Source of the DNA: Castanea sativa
Taxonomy: Eukaryota > Streptophyta > Magnoliopsida > Fagales > Fagaceae
Reading direction: 5' to 3'
Length of the DNA stretch: 64,000 nucleotides
Assembly (NCBI RefSeq): GCF_040712315.1
Contig: NC_134018.1
Coordinates: 12,482,835-12,546,834 of the forward strand
Shown: positions 12,518 to 24,124 of the stretch, one piece after another
Layout of the letters: each line of letters begins with the position of its first letter
Position numbering within the stretch: position 1 is the first letter of the stretch
Made by a program: the position numbers and the translations under genes
Notes under the pieces: model-generated
Databases searched by the model: none
The model's input: the letters and a program-made list of their open reading frames with translations, nothing else
Told to the model about the DNA's origin: nothing

Positions 12518-12612
12518 AAAGCTTAGGGACGAAAAATAAACTTTTGAAAGTTTAGGAACGAAAATGAACTTTTTTGAAAGTTTAGGGACAAAAATGATAT
12601 TTTACCCTATTG
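12518..12612. repeat. 'stretch of TTAGGGAC' repeat flanking the chromovirus break
   Basis: Three short tandem-like phrases of the type AGTTTAGGGACRAAAATGAA occur exactly where the chromovirus pol ends. Similar 'tttagtccctaa' phrases occur at 63050-63140. These are typical of the ends of a widespread plant repeat; which transposon class owns them is not decided here. Confidence 0.45.
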
Positions 12613-13159
12613 TTTATTATTTGGTTTGTTTGGGATTGATGTGGGTTGATCTGGGTGGAGGCCGGTGACTATGTTACGATGGGTGGTGGATGATAGTTTC
12701 TGGGTCATAATTTGGTGGTGCCTTACATGATGGTTGGTCATGATCTAAGAGTGTGGTTGATTAGTTTTTTTTTTTTTTTAATCTAGCTTAAAGGGTGGGT
12801 TTTTTGTTGCTTTCTTTTCTTTTCTTTTTTTATTGTTGATCAAATGTGGTTGGTTTGATGTTGTTTTGCTATGTTGCCAATGGGTTTAATGGATGTGATG
12901 TGGTTGTGTTTGTATGAGTTGTGTCTTTGTGGAGGTGAATTGGTGATTGTGGAGAGACTTAAATTTGAGAAAGAATGAGGTTAAGTAATTATAATAATAT
13001 TTGCGTGAGAGAAAATTATATAAAATTATAATAGTGATAAAGTATTGAAGTTGATGTAATTGTCTACAGATTAGCTAAATTAGTAAAAATGAGATTTTTA
13101 GAACAAATTTGGCTAAACTTGTATCGAGGCAGATGCTAATGCTCTTAAAGGTAGAGGGG

Positions 13160-13410
13160 CTAGCCAAAGAGGGAGGGGACCGGTTTGAATGGAGGGAGAG
13201 AGAAAGTATAACCCTTCTAGTTGCAGAATTGCAATTATCAATGCCGAATCTATGGTTGTCAGTGTCAAATTTGTGGTCTTCGATTCAATTAGAGTGGATG
13301 CATATTTGTAATTAGAAAGAGGAACCATCAAATAAATGGTGGGCAGATATATGAGTACAGAGTAGGTCGGGTTTGAAGGTTTGAAATTTGTTGCCAATTG
13401 CCAAATTTGT
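13160..13410. repeat. diverged direct duplicate, copy 1
   Basis: Shares ordered blocks with 14110-14310: GGAGGGAGAGAG, 'aatttatggtc/aatttgtggtc', 'gaggaacYRt', 'atatacgagtaggtc/atatatgagtac', and 'ccaaYtRccaaattTgtt'. About 250 bp. Either an old local duplication or two copies of one unknown dispersed repeat. Confidence 0.5.
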
Positions 13411-14109
13411 TAAAAAAAATGTTTTTCATTTTGAGCCGATTCATATCAATCTCTCCCCTAGCTTCGATTTTCCCCTACCCATTACCCCAAAACCTATCTG
13501 TTCGTTTTATTGGGCTATACTTGGGATTAGGGATTTCATATTCAAAATTGAGCCCCCTCATGTGTGTACATAAGTCATTCTACACAAGCATTTGTTTTTT
13601 TATAATCAATGTCATATGACATCCACTTTGGCAGCCACTCAGCATTATCACATTATTTTAATCTCTCTATTTGCCCCATTAATTTTTCATTCACTGCTTA
13701 ACCACACTGATTATTTTGACACAATAATAAAAGGTAACAACTAAAAGGATACATTTGAAAGGTTACAGACCATTTTGAATTAAGGGGCAAAGGGTGATGA
13801 ATAAAATGGTAATCAAACCTTTTTAAAAAAAGAAGAAGAAGAAGAAATACTTAGAAACAAAAGTGTTTGGTTCACAACTTTAAATTAGATGAATACTATT
13901 TAATTTAAACATAGGGACCAAGACTGGTCAAATGTCGCAGATCATGTAGGAAGTAGACCCATCACTCAACCTAGTCAATATATGGGGGTAGGAAACAATA
14001 TATCTTGTCGTCCAACTTAATTGGACTACTTAATTGAACTGAATTTTCAACAAAAAAAAAATGTTCAATTATATTAGTTTCATTGGGTGAAGGTGTCGAT
14101 TGAATAGCA

Positions 14110-14310
14110 AGGGAGAGAAGTTAAGGGAGGCCCTAATTGGAGGGAGAGAGGGAGTTAACATCGCAAATTTATGGTCATAAGTGTTGGATTTACAGATTTG
14201 AAATTAAATAGAGGAACTGTTGCATGAGGGGCGACAAATATACGAGTAGGTCAAGTTTAAAGGCTGGAAACATGTTTCCAACTACAAATCTTGTTGAAAC
14301 TGTTTGCTTG
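14110..14310. repeat. diverged direct duplicate, copy 2
   Basis: Second copy of the repeat at 13160-13410, same orientation, about 950 bp away and shorter by internal gaps. No coding potential seen in either copy. Confidence 0.5.
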
Positions 14311-16284
14311 TCACTAGTTTGAGTCGAATCTGATGGATGGGCTAAGTTTCAAGTCTTGTAAGCGGCCCTAGTAAAACGGGATCAAATTTAAAAACAAACC
14401 CCACCAAGGGTGTAGAATGCCATCAGACTATTAGTATTACTCTGGCTAGGGGCTTAAGGTTGCGGGTTCAAACTCTATTAGTGCAAACACCTTGTTTTGC
14501 ACTGTCTTTGAACTTCATCATGGAAAAAACCATCATTTCACAACCCGAGGGGAAAATTGCAATTTTAATTGTTATATCTTCAAACTCTTCACATAAAAGA
14601 AATTTAGAGGTTCTAACAATCAAAACAATATATCATGAGTTTCAATCAAACCATCGAATTGAAGGTTATAACTTGATCAAATTTCAATGGCTAGTACATG
14701 TCCATGTGATTAGAATGGATCACATATGACCATGAATAATTAATTATGATTGATTCCTAAGGGAATTCATTTTAAATGATGACATGTCGAATTATAGTCG
14801 ATTAAGCTCAAGATAATTGCAAGGATGCATGCACTAAATCAAGTTATATATGTTAAAAGATATCTAATATTTTTAGATTATTTCTAAAATTACTCTTTGA
14901 ATCAAATAAATAAGTTACATTTGAAAATATTAAATATTTAATAGCATTATATGATTTAAAATGGCTAAATATCGAATTTAAAATCAGGTTACTATTCCTA
15001 ATTGATCAGAAATGCGCCAACTTCAAAACAAAACCGAAGTAAGGGCCTAGGACCGAAGTGTCGATCAGCATTTGGATGAGCACTCAGCTAGAGACCACTT
15101 TCAAGTGTTGATCAACAGTTGAATAAACCAGATTGATTTTTCAAAATTTAGCTAGCTAGCTAGTCTTATTTCCCTCTAATTCCAGTTTTGATCAAATTTT
15201 GAAATTGAAATCTAAGCCAGTCATTCTAGATAGTCTCTTGCACATCCAAAACTCATCATAAGGCCTATCTTCCTCTATAAATAGAATGGAGATTTAAAAT
15301 TCAAGGCACCTTAATTCACATAGAGCTATAGAAGGAAACTTCAAAGTATGGTTATAAAGTTGTTGGTGATCCTTCTCTTCAATGCAATCAAAACTTAGTT
15401 GCATTCCCCTCTGGACTTCTAGTTAGGGAGATTTACCAAAATTATATCCAAAAATCCCCACTGTATGCAGGCCGTATTTCTTAACCTCTTGTGTATTTGA
15501 TCTATTAAATTCACTTATAATTTTTAGATACATATTTTTGTCATAATGATATGGGTTGATTTCAGATTAATTGAAACATGTTAAAAAAAAATTTTAAGAG
15601 TAAATCATATGATGTTCTTGAAAATAATTACATGATCATATGATATTACTGAAACAATTCACATGATCACAGGATGTTCTTGAAATAACTCATGAGGGTT
15701 AGCTCTTAGGCTAGATCATTTTCCTAAGTCCCCCAATTAGAAAAATGATCCAAAATTTTATATCACTAAGTAATTTAATATAATTTAATAATGGTTAGGT
15801 TTTATTGTTGGCTTATTCCATGATAAGTTTTGTGTAATCATTTGAAGATTACTGTTGTATTTTGCTCATTGTAAGAGAGGGGTTAATTATGTACTTGAAT
15901 CAAATTGAAATAAGTCTTTTTTTTTTTTGCAAGGTTGACTAATCCTTGATTGATCGAGATGCCGCTCTCTATTAATCCTTGATTGATTTATCTAAATTAA
16001 AAAAAAAAAATACTTGATTGATCAAGATGCCACTCTTATCATTCGTGAAGCGATTCATGTACAAGAAGTTTAGATTCTAAAACTATTGTGGGTAAAGTCT
16101 AGGTAACAAAAGTTTTACTCTAGATCTTAAATCCCTTCTCATTTAGTGGATTGCCTTAGTTGAGGTACATAATCTTTGTAGTGGTTTTTCTTTGGAGATG
16201 TTCTCTATTGGTTTTTCACTTTGTCATCATATCGTTGTCCCTTGCATTATTGATTTCATTATTTTGTTATTGAGATATGATGAC

Positions 16285-17008
16285 TGTGGGGACACAATTT
16301 TCAGACCAAGCCCAAAATGTAAGGGATCTTGGCCCAGTGAACCCAATACAATAAATTTGTAGAGAGTGGGTCAAAGAGCTAGGCTTTAGTGCGTGGATAG
16401 CAATTAGTATGGTTTTGGATGATGAGCCAACATGAATTGTACCCGGTTTGTGCAAGAAAGTTTGTCCTCGGCACAATCCGAGGAGCTCTGTTCTAGCATA
16501 TATTGGATGACCACGGTTACAGGAGTTGTTGAGGTTGCTACAGTGCTTTCTCTTCTCCTTTTTTCCGTCCCGTCTCTCTGGGATCTCTACCCTTATTTAT
16601 ATTACATCTCCCCCTTCATCCTTACCCTACATGTGGACTACATGTGGACAGTTGATGGTTTATGCTGATATTTGTCCCATCATCCCCCTCTAAAAGTCTT
16701 CGGGGGTGGCCGTAAGGTCGCCATAATACCGTTCAAAGGTCACTTCCTCATTAATGCGGTGATAGCAGCTTTCCCTTAGATATTTTTGAGTCCTTATCCC
16801 TCTTGTACGTTCATGATACTCGTTGCTATCATTAGAACTTCTTGGAAGGTCATCCTTGATCATTAGAATTTATACTAGATTTACGTTTTAGCTTTGTCCG
16901 AGGAGATAGTACTTCTGACTAGGACCACCCATGCTTCTCGGCCAAACCCACATGTTCTCAGCCAAAACCACATGCTCTCGGCCAAATCCCAAAATCCATG
17001 ACCCCACA
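16285..17008 (-). repeat. LTR (3' LTR in element orientation)
   Basis: Perfect TGTGGGG/CCCCACA ends. Differs from its partner mainly near 16700-16740, where several CG dinucleotides here correspond to TG or swapped bases in the other copy, and by a 2-bp indel near 16916. Confidence 0.92.
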
Positions 17009-17024
17009 ATAGCCCCTCAAAACT
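17009..17024 (-). promoter_or_regulatory. polypurine tract
   Basis: Minus-strand AGTTTTGAGGGGCTAT lies directly before the 3' LTR, the expected plus-strand primer position. Confidence 0.6.
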
Positions 17025-17259
17025 CCGGTTTTCTCCTCGCATCCGAGGAGAAAAGTGGGGTTTTGAATTCTTAAGAGTCGATTCGCTTGATCCTTTGATT
17101 TACACCTCTGGGAGTGTCGTTTCAGTGCACCCCATATTTATACCGTGAATTGCTCCTTTCGCAAGCTACCACTAACTGAGGATTTGGTTATAATCTCTGG
17201 CCCGCCTTGACACTTAGTGAGAAACAAATAGATGTTGTGGAATGATAATTCCCCAAAGT

Positions 17260-17910
17260 ATGTGGTCTGAGGACCGAGACATGATCAAGTTTATAGTTTA
17301 AATACCTTGAAGAGAGATGTCATGAAGTGTTAACTTTCTCTCATCATCTGGTCCGAGGACCGAGGCATGATCGAGTTATAGTTTAAACACTTTGAAGAGA
17401 GAATGTCATGAAGTGTTAACTTTCTCACATCATCTGGTCCGAGGACCGAGGCATGATCGAGTTATAGTTTAAACACTTTGAAGAGAGAATGTCATGAAGT
17501 GTTAACTTTCTCACATCATCTGGTCCGAGGACCCGGCATAGCTAAGGTTCTGCTTAACCACTTCAAAAGATGCCAGTGTGTGTTAATTTCCCCAAAGCAG
17601 GAGGTCCGAGGACCCGGCATAGCTAAGGTTCTGTTTAACCACTTCAAAAGATGCCAGTGTGTGTTAATTTCCCCAAAGCAGGAGGTCCGAGGACCCGGCA
17701 TAGCTAAGGTTCTGTTTAACCACTTCAAAAGATGCCAGTGTGTGTTAATTTCCCAAAGCAAAGAGGTCCGAGGACCCGCACAGATAGCTAAGGTTCTGTT
17801 TAACCACTTCAAAAGATGCCAAAGGTGTGTTAATTTCCCAAAGCAGGGAGGTCCGAGGACCCGCATAGCGAAGGTTCGTCTAACCACTTCAAAAGATTTA
17901 GAAGATATCA
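17260..17910. repeat. two families of tandem repeats inside the short Tat element
   Basis: Left block (about 17260-17520): about three units of roughly 88 bp with GGTCCGAGGACCGAGGCATG and TATAGTTTAAACAC. Right block (17521-17910): five units of roughly 80 bp with GGTCCGAGGACC, ATAGCTAAGGTTCTG and TTAACCACTTCAAAAGATGC. Both share the palindrome GGTCCGAGGACC and a 'tttaa-cac-tt-aa-ag' core, so the second family derives from the first. Long open frames on both strands here are by-products of the repeats. Confidence 0.9.
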
Positions 17911-17939
17911 AGATATATACATACAAGGACTAGCACCGT

Positions 17940-18200
17940 CGCAAAGCACCATTGAATTGCTCATTTGTTGTCGCCACTTCCTCCAATGGAGGTTCAAATA
18001 ACTCGGCCACCAAATTCGCGAGGACCATGGCCCCCAGAGGTACGAGGCATGTACTTGATGTCAAAAGCCCCCAGAACTGTGCCCCATTTAGCCATCCTCC
18101 CCATATAATCCACACTTTGTCGTATAGACCTGAGCGGAAGCTAAGTTAGGACAACAATCGTGTGTGCCCTACTTAGTGACTTGCTCACATAGTAAACTGG
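17940..18200 (-). pseudogene. RNase H remnant of a Tat-type pol
   Basis: Minus-strand frames read YYVSKSLSRAH, then LPLRSIRQSVDYMGRMAKWG, GAFDIKYMPRTS and, one frame over, ANLVAELFEPPLEE. These are consecutive landmarks of the RNase H tail in Tat-type polyproteins ('LPL...GR.AKWG..LGAFDIKY.PRT..KGQVLADLVAEF'). A stop and frameshifts break it. It shows that the short element is an internal-deletion derivative of a full Tat element and not an unrelated cassette. Confidence 0.75.
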
Positions 18201-18287
18201 CCACCATAATGGCTTTCCCCAATGACCTTTGCTGATGGGGGCCTGAGCCCACCATATTTAACCGTTGCACTCACTATTACACAAGCT

Positions 18288-18308
18288 CTCCCCACAGACG
18301 GCGCCAAT
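18288..18308 (-). promoter_or_regulatory. primer-binding site region (TTGGCGCC type)
   Basis: Minus-strand TTGGCGCCGTCTGTGGGG begins next to the 5' LTR. The same TTGGCGCC core follows the LTRs of the three other Tat-type elements in the window, which ties them to one lineage. Confidence 0.8.
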
Positions 18309-19034
18309 TGTGGGGACACAATTTTCAGACCAAGCCCAAAATGTAAGGGATCTTGGCCCAGTGAACCCAATACAATAAATTTGTAGAGAGTGGGTCAAAG
18401 AGCTAGGCTTTAGTGCGTGGATAGCAATTAGTATGGTTTTGGATGATGAGCCAACATGAATTGTACCCGGTTTGTGCAAGAAAGTTTGTCCTCGGCACAA
18501 TCCGAGGAGCTCTGTTCTAGCATATATTGGATGACCACGGTTACAGGAGTTGTTGAGGTTGCTACAGTGCTTTCTCTTCTCCTTTTTTCCGTCCCGTCTC
18601 TCTGGGATCTCTACCCTTATTTATATTACATCTCCCCCTTCATCCTTACCCTACATGTGGACTACATGTGGACAGTTGATGGTTTATGCTGATATTTGTC
18701 CCATCATCCCCCTCTAAAAGTCTTCTGGGGTGGCTGTAAGGCTGCCATAATACTGTTCAAAGGTCACTTCCTCATTAATGCGGTGATAGCAGCTTTCCCT
18801 TAGATATTTTTGAGTCCTTATCCCTCTTGTACGTTCATGATACTCGTTGCTATCATTAGAACTTCTTGGAAGGTCATCCTTGATCATTAGAATTTATACT
18901 AGATTTACGTTTTAGCTTTGTCCGAGGAGATAGTACTCCTCGGACTAGGACCACCCATGCTTCTCGGCCAAACCCACATGTTCTCAGCCAAAACCACATG
19001 CTCTCGGCCAAATCCCAAAATCCATGACCCCACA
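18309..19034 (-). repeat. LTR (5' LTR in element orientation)
   Basis: Same ends as the left copy and next to the primer-binding region, so this is the 5' LTR of the minus-strand element. It is followed by the ATGAC target duplication. Confidence 0.92.
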
Positions 19035-19039
19035 ATGAC

Positions 19040-19566
19040 TTTCTATTTGGTAGTTTAGAATATTTAAATTGTGATTACATAATTGAGGTGAATAAAATAT
19101 TTATTAATAATTTCAATATATGCACAATAAATATTGGGGTCTAAACCAAACTTTTCAATAATTTTAATTAAAAAAAATGTAAATTTATTGGGCGTTCTCT
19201 CTCGCCCTAAGAAGTGTCCCCAAAATTGTGTGTTAATGGATTTCCAATTCAATTAAAATCCTATGTTGTTTTTTTAAAAAAACAAATACTTGTATTTGTG
19301 TCAAATCATCAATGCTAATCGATTTCTTATAAAGACTTAAACTTTAATTTTTGTACTTAAGTCTCCCATACAACAGATTGTCAACTTTAGTCACTCAATC
19401 TCCCATTCTCAACACTAAATCAAAATTTGAAATTAGGTTTCAGCTTTCCTTCACCATAGATTGCCTTATCCAAGGTAGATTACAACTCTTTTTTTTTGAG
19501 AAATTATAAACTTTCTCACTCTTAAATTTAACTCTGGAACCATAATATTTGATTGTCTACATAATA
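19040..19566. other. AT-rich spacer between two Tat elements
   Basis: About 530 bp of AT-rich DNA with no coding frame or repeat recognised. It is the original host sequence between two separate insertions, each with its own target duplication. Confidence 0.5.
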
Positions 19567-19571
19567 TTAGT

Positions 19572-20066
19572 TGATGGGAATGACGAGAATGGCTCACTGA
19601 CGAGTACAATGATACTGACGACTTATACCTCCATGACGAGAGAAAAATCCCACGTCACTGACGAGGGCACCAAAATGGTTCAATGACAGCAGTAATGCCT
19701 CGAGCGGTTACGACACCAGCTGGGTAGACCGTTGGAGGCATATTAAAGAACCATTACTCGGCCAGGAGCACCATTAAACCTGGAATTAATGCCGTAACGG
19801 CTAGACACCAAAGAGAAGTATATAAAGGAGAAGCACCATCCACACAAGGTACACAATTGCATAAAGAACAAATAAATTCCTTAAGAAAAACTCTATTTTC
19901 TTTTTTGAGCTAACTTTGGCATCGGAGGTGTTGTGGCAGGCACCACACCGGTGACCGAGTAAAGAAACTTGTCTTATCCGCAGGAGTGGCGCGATCGTTT
20001 AGGCGGACTCCGCCGTGAAATTCATGCGGAAGAACCTTCCCCGGCCGACGATATTACGCCCGACGG
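19572..20066 (+). repeat. Element 1 5' LTR
   Basis: Starts TGATGGGAATGACGAG. TATATAAAGG near 19820 is the likely promoter TATA box. Up to about 19982 it is almost identical to the 3' LTR, but the last 85 bp differ strongly: deletions plus changes such as ACTGACG to GCCGACG and TTCAACA to CCGACGG. The end is placed just before TTTGGCGCC. Confidence 0.85.
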
Positions 20067-20084
20067 TTTGGCGCCGTCTGCGGG
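20067..20084 (+). promoter_or_regulatory. Element 1 primer-binding region
   Basis: TTTGGCGCCGTCTGCGGG follows the 5' LTR. In the other Tat elements here the corresponding phrase reads GTCTGTGGGG or ATCTGTGGG, so the CG in place of TG is one of the odd changes in this copy. Confidence 0.75.
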
Positions 20085-20142
20085 GACCGACGTTCTCGCA
20101 TTACGATCCGAAAGCGCGGTTCCTACCAACTTCAACATCCAG

Positions 20143-21515
20143 ATGGAGTCCAACCAAGATCCGGCGGCTTTGGCTCGGCAAATTCGGACTCTTGTGGCCT
20201 TGTGGAAGAGCTCACCGGACGAACGAAGAAATAAAGCAAAGGCTTCGGCGGGAAGAGAGCCGATCGAGAGCGAGTCCCAAGAAGACGAAGGAGATAGCCA
20301 TGGGAGAACGATCGACGAAGGACCATCACTCCGGAGGAACGGCATTCGATCTCCTCCGGGGAAATGAGAAAGGAGATGAACGCAGTGACGCCATCGAGGA
20401 GAAGACGGATCGGAGCTTAGATAAAATGGTCGGGCAACGGATTCACCCTTTACCATGGCGAGTTTTGGAACGGCCAGGTTGCCACCAAAGTTTCGGTTAC
20501 CTCAACTCGAACCCTTCGACGGACTCGAGGACCCCCAAGACCACCTTAATACCTTGAAGACGACGTTGGGTCTTCAACGGCCCCGACGAGATAATGTGTC
20601 GTTCGTTCCCTACCACACTAAAGGGTGCGCGAGGGAATGGTTCACGAGGCTACCCACCTCGTCTATTGACAACTTCGAACAGTTAAGTAACGCCTTTCTG
20701 CGTCATTTTGTCGGGGGACAACGTCCTAAGAGACCCGCGGACCACCTGCTCACTATTAAGCAAGGTGAAAAGGAGACCTTGCGCTCGTACGTGAAGCGTT
20801 TCACTCGAGAGACCTTGGAAGTGGACGATGCAGACGACAAAGTACAGCTGACGACATTGAAAGCCGGGCTTAGGTCTCGAGAATTCGTTGTCTCATTGGC
20901 AAAGAATCCGCCCGAACGATGGCGAAATGCTCCTAAAAGCGCAAAAATATATGAATGCCGAGGACGCACTAGCGGCGGCCATTATGGACGAGCGAGATCG
21001 AAAAAGAGGGAAGGCACGAAGACGAACGTAGGGGCAAAAGAGGGAGCGCCCAAACCGTCGGGAAGTGACGTAGACAAACGAAAGGAAGAAAAGACGCCAC
21101 GAACGGTAAAATTTACCTACGATTATGCCTATTGATAAAATTTTGACACGGATCCGGGATCAACATTACCTTCGATGGCCAAGCCACTTACATTCATCCC
21201 CAACGTACGGGACAAGAACAAATCTGCCGATTCCATAAGGATCACGGCCATTATACGGAGGATTGCCGAGACACGAGAGGACGGATAGAAGAGTTGATAC
21301 AAAAAGGAAAATTGCAAAGGTATGTCAAGAAGGAGAACCCGGCGAGGTTCAAAGACGAAGGTAAGGGCCGGCGAGAGCCTTCGACAAAGAATGGGACGAC
21401 AGCTCCTCGGCTACCGCAAAACGTGATTGGAGAAATACACACGATTGCGGGAGGGCCACCATCGGGAGGGTCATGCAAGTCCCTCAAGAAAGCACGACGA
21501 GAGACGGGTGAATAG
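20143..21515 (+). pseudogene. Element 1 gag (frameshifted)
   Basis: Gag forms the particle around the RNA. The likely start is MESNQDPAALA at 20143, matching MESSQDSTALT in Element 2. The capsid-like core PKFRLPQLEPFDGLEDPQDH through WFTRLPTSSI, FLRHFVGGQR and LRSYVKRFTRETLEVDD is open from 20455 to about 20925. A zinc-binding motif [14 protein letters not shown] follows in another frame near 21225-21265. Frame changes by one or two bases occur near 20250-20450, 20930 and 21130. Compared with Element 2 the amino-acid content is retained, so the breaks are small indels, not long decay. Confidence 0.8.
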
Positions 21516-21559
21516 CGTCCATATGCTGCAGATTCAAGCGAGAGACGAACGGATCGTGA

Positions 21560-21990
21560 CATATCTTTCAACGAAGAAGATGCACGAGGAGTAAGGCAAC
21601 CACACAATGACCCCGGTTATAACACTCACGATCGAGGGATTCAACACGAAGAGGATACTTATAGATAATGGCGGTCTGCGGAGACATTATGTACACCGAC
21701 CTTCGTGTTGAAACTTGATCCCAAGAGGCTGCGCCCCTTCGACTCTCCTCGTTGGCTTCGGCGGGGACAAAGTATACCCCGGGGTATAGTAACACTAAAA
21801 GTCACGATAGGGACGTACCCGCCCGACGACAAACACGTCGGCTGGATTTTACGTAGTAGGCGCATCGTCGGCGTACAATGTAATCATTGGTAGACCTACG
21901 CTCGAGCGGATGGAAGGCGGTCACGTCCACATATTGCTTGAAGGTGAAATTCCCAGGCGAGGACGGGGTTGGCGAAGCTAAAGGAGATCA
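21560..21990 (+). pseudogene. Element 1 aspartic protease region (frameshifted)
   Basis: Translations in shifting frames give [16 protein letters not shown], then a segment matching [19 protein letters not shown] of Element 2, and a 'VIIGRPTLE' end (from [13 protein letters not shown] sequence around 21880). The D-N-G active site is the form usually seen in Tat-type proteases in place of D-S/T-G. At least three indels break it. Confidence 0.65.
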
Positions 21991-22152
21991 AATCTGGCTA
22001 GGGAATGTTACAGTGTTGTGGCCACAAATGAGAACCACACATGGACGATAGAGAAGGAGAAAGAAGACAAAACGAGAGGCTTTGGAAGCCGTTGAAGTCG
22101 TGGAGGGGGAAATCGTGAAGGTGACGAGGATAGGGACAGACTAAGCCCAGAA

Positions 22153-22863
22153 ATGAGAATGAAGCTCATTCAATTCCTCGGGGGAAAACCGGGGACGTCT
22201 TCGCGTGGAGTCATGAGGATATGCCGGCATATCACGACAAGTGATTCGGCACGGATTAAGCGTGATCCGAAAAAGAAACCCGTCCAACAGAGGCGCCGCG
22301 TCTTTGCCCCAGAACGAAGCCAGGCGATCAACGACGAAGTTAACAAATTGTTGCAGGCAGACTTCATTAGGGAAGTATATTATCCCGAATGGCTTGCCAA
22401 TGTCGTGCTGGTAAAGAAAGCGAATGGAAAATGGAGAATGTGCGTAGATTTCACGGACCTAAACAAGGCATGCCCAAAGGATAGTTTCCCCTTGCCAAGG
22501 ATAGACCAGCTGGTGGATTCCATGGCCGGGCATAAAATCCTGACGTTCATGGACGCCTTTTCAGGATACAACCAAATAAAGATGGCTGAGGAAGATCAAG
22601 AAAAAACCGCCTTCATCACGAGCCAGGGGCTCTACTGCTACAAGGTAATGCCTTTTGGACTGAAGAACGCAGGAGCAACGTACCAGAGGTTAGTAAACAA
22701 AATGTTCAGCAAGCAAATCGGCAGAAACATGGAGGTATATGTGGACGACATGCTCGTCAAGAGCAAAAAAGAACTGGCACACCTGGACGACTTGGAAGAA
22801 ACATTCGATACCCTCGGGAGATATCAGATGAAGTTGAACCCTAGCAAGTGTGTTTTGGGGTAA
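22153..22863 (+). pseudogene. Element 1 reverse transcriptase (open core)
   Basis: RT copies the element RNA into DNA. From about 22270 the frame is clean: KKPVQQRRRVFAPERSQAI, GKWRMCVDFTDLNKACPKD, FMDAFSGYNQI, MPFGLKNAGATYQR and the catalytic YVDDMLVKS. The frame upstream (22153-22270) is shifted relative to the family, and it ends at a stop one base after LNPSKCVLG, where a single-base change removes the rest (FGVTSGKFLGFMVS continues in the next frame). The clean 590-bp core contrasts with the frameshifted flanks. Confidence 0.88.
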
Positions 22864-24120
22864 CATCGGGTAAATTCTTGGGATTCATGGTGTCTCGAAA
22901 GAGGGATAGAGGCCAATCGGAGAAGGTGCGAGCAATACTAGACATGACGTCACCGAAGTCCGTCAAAGATGTCCAGGAAGCTCACGGGGAGGATGTTGCA
23001 TTAAATAGGTTCGTCTCCAAAGCAACGGACAAATGCCCGCCTTTTCAAGACGTTGAAACAAGCTTTCGCCCAGATCGATGAATGTGAAGCCGCGTTTCAA
23101 GAGCTCAAACGCTACCTAAGTAATCCACCTCTACTAAGTCCGTCGAAAGAAGGGGAAAGCCTCTACTTATATCGGCGGACATCGAATCGGCCGTCGGCGC
23201 GGCCACGATCGAGGAGGAAGACAAAAAACAGTGCCCGTTTATTACATAAGCCAAGCCTTCCGGGCGAAGCCAAATACCCCGGAATTGAAAAAATTGCATT
23301 CGCCTTGATAGTAGCCTCACGGAAGGCTGCGGCCGTGCCGAAGCACACCCAATATTGGTAATGACGGACCAACCGTCCGGAAGTCCATGAACAAGCCGAG
23401 GCGGCGGGAGAATGGTTCGGTGGGCGATGGAACTTAGCCGGTTTGATATTGAGTACCTTCCCGGAAGCGCCATCAAAGCCCAAGCGTTAGCAGATTTCAT
23501 TGCCGAGTTCACACCTAAAGACGACGACAATTGCGAAGATCTTTGCGGAGCGATGGACGATCAGGCCCGAATGACGGATCATCGGCCGAAGAAGGGGAGG
23601 AGTAGGGATCGTTATAACAACTCCCGACGGAGAAAAACTCAAGTATGGAGTTCGACTCAAGTTCCGACCACCAATAACGAAGCCGAGTATGAAGGAATGC
23701 GCGGCCGAGAATAGGGAAGGCAATCGGAGCAAAAAACACAGGTCGTCAATGTGACTCGAAGCTAGTGGTAGCACGGATCAAGGAGGAGTACGAAGCAAAG
23801 GAGGAAATAATGCGAGAAATACCTCAAGATAGCAAAGCATTTGGCCGGGAGTTCGACAAGCGGAGTTCATGCGGATCCGAGAGGCCGGAATATGGAAGCG
23901 AGACGAGTTGCGAAAATGGCATCGTCGGAGGATGAACACATCCACGGAGTGACCGTGGAGATACAAGAACGCCCCGACATCGAGGAAATCTCGATATTTG
24001 CGATCCGGGGAATGAGCTGGATGGCGCCAATCATATCCTTCCTCCAAGACGGGCACCTCCCCAAGGACCCCAAAAGACGCCGGGAAAGGTCAAGCAAAAG
24101 CAACCGGGTTCACCATTCTA
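22864..24120 (+). pseudogene. Element 1 RT thumb, RNase H and second (archaeal-type) RNase H
   Basis: Pieces in all three frames: GKFLGFMVS, ALNRFVSKATDKC, CEAAFQELKRYLSNPPLLS (connection), then EKIAFALIVASRK, WAMELSRFDIEYLPGSAIKA and QALADFIAEF (first RNase H), then TTNNEAEYEGM and a 'SKLVV' phrase (second RNase H). Having two RNase H domains is a hallmark reported for Tat-type elements. Frame changes occur about every 100-200 bp. Confidence 0.75.
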
Positions 24121-24124
24121 AATG

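Larger units (their letters stand above)
12615..16279. other. 3.6-kb AT-rich interval without recognised gene
   Basis: No reading frame here resembles a protein family. It contains a pair of diverged duplicates (13160-13410 and 14110-14310) and a TATA-like CTCTATAAATAG near 15275 that may be from an old LTR. Homopolymer runs and stops in all frames argue against a large gene. Confidence 0.45.
16285..19034 (-). mobile_element. 2.75-kb non-autonomous Tat-type LTR retrotransposon
   Basis: Two LTRs of 724 and 726 bp begin TGTGGGG and end CCCCACA, flanked by the 5-bp target duplication ATGAC (16280-16284 and 19035-19039). The primer-binding region TTGGCGCCGTCTGTGGGG adjoins the right LTR on the minus strand, and a polypurine tract TTTTGAGGGGCT adjoins the left one, so the element reads on the minus strand. 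The interior is only 1.3 kb: an RNase H remnant and two families of tandem repeats, with no gag, protease, RT or integrase. It must have been mobilised in trans. By eye the LTRs differ at only about ten positions, so insertion was fairly recent. Confidence 0.9.

Noticed and set aside
14430..14510. tRNA-like phrase with GGTTCAAACTC
   Set aside because: The A box is poor and there is no A-rich tail or target duplication, so a SINE cannot be supported.
17478..17933. Open frames of 151 and 136 codons on opposite strands
   Set aside because: They are made by tandem repeats whose unit length happens to keep frame; the 'protein' is a repeat of the same 26 or so residues and matches nothing.
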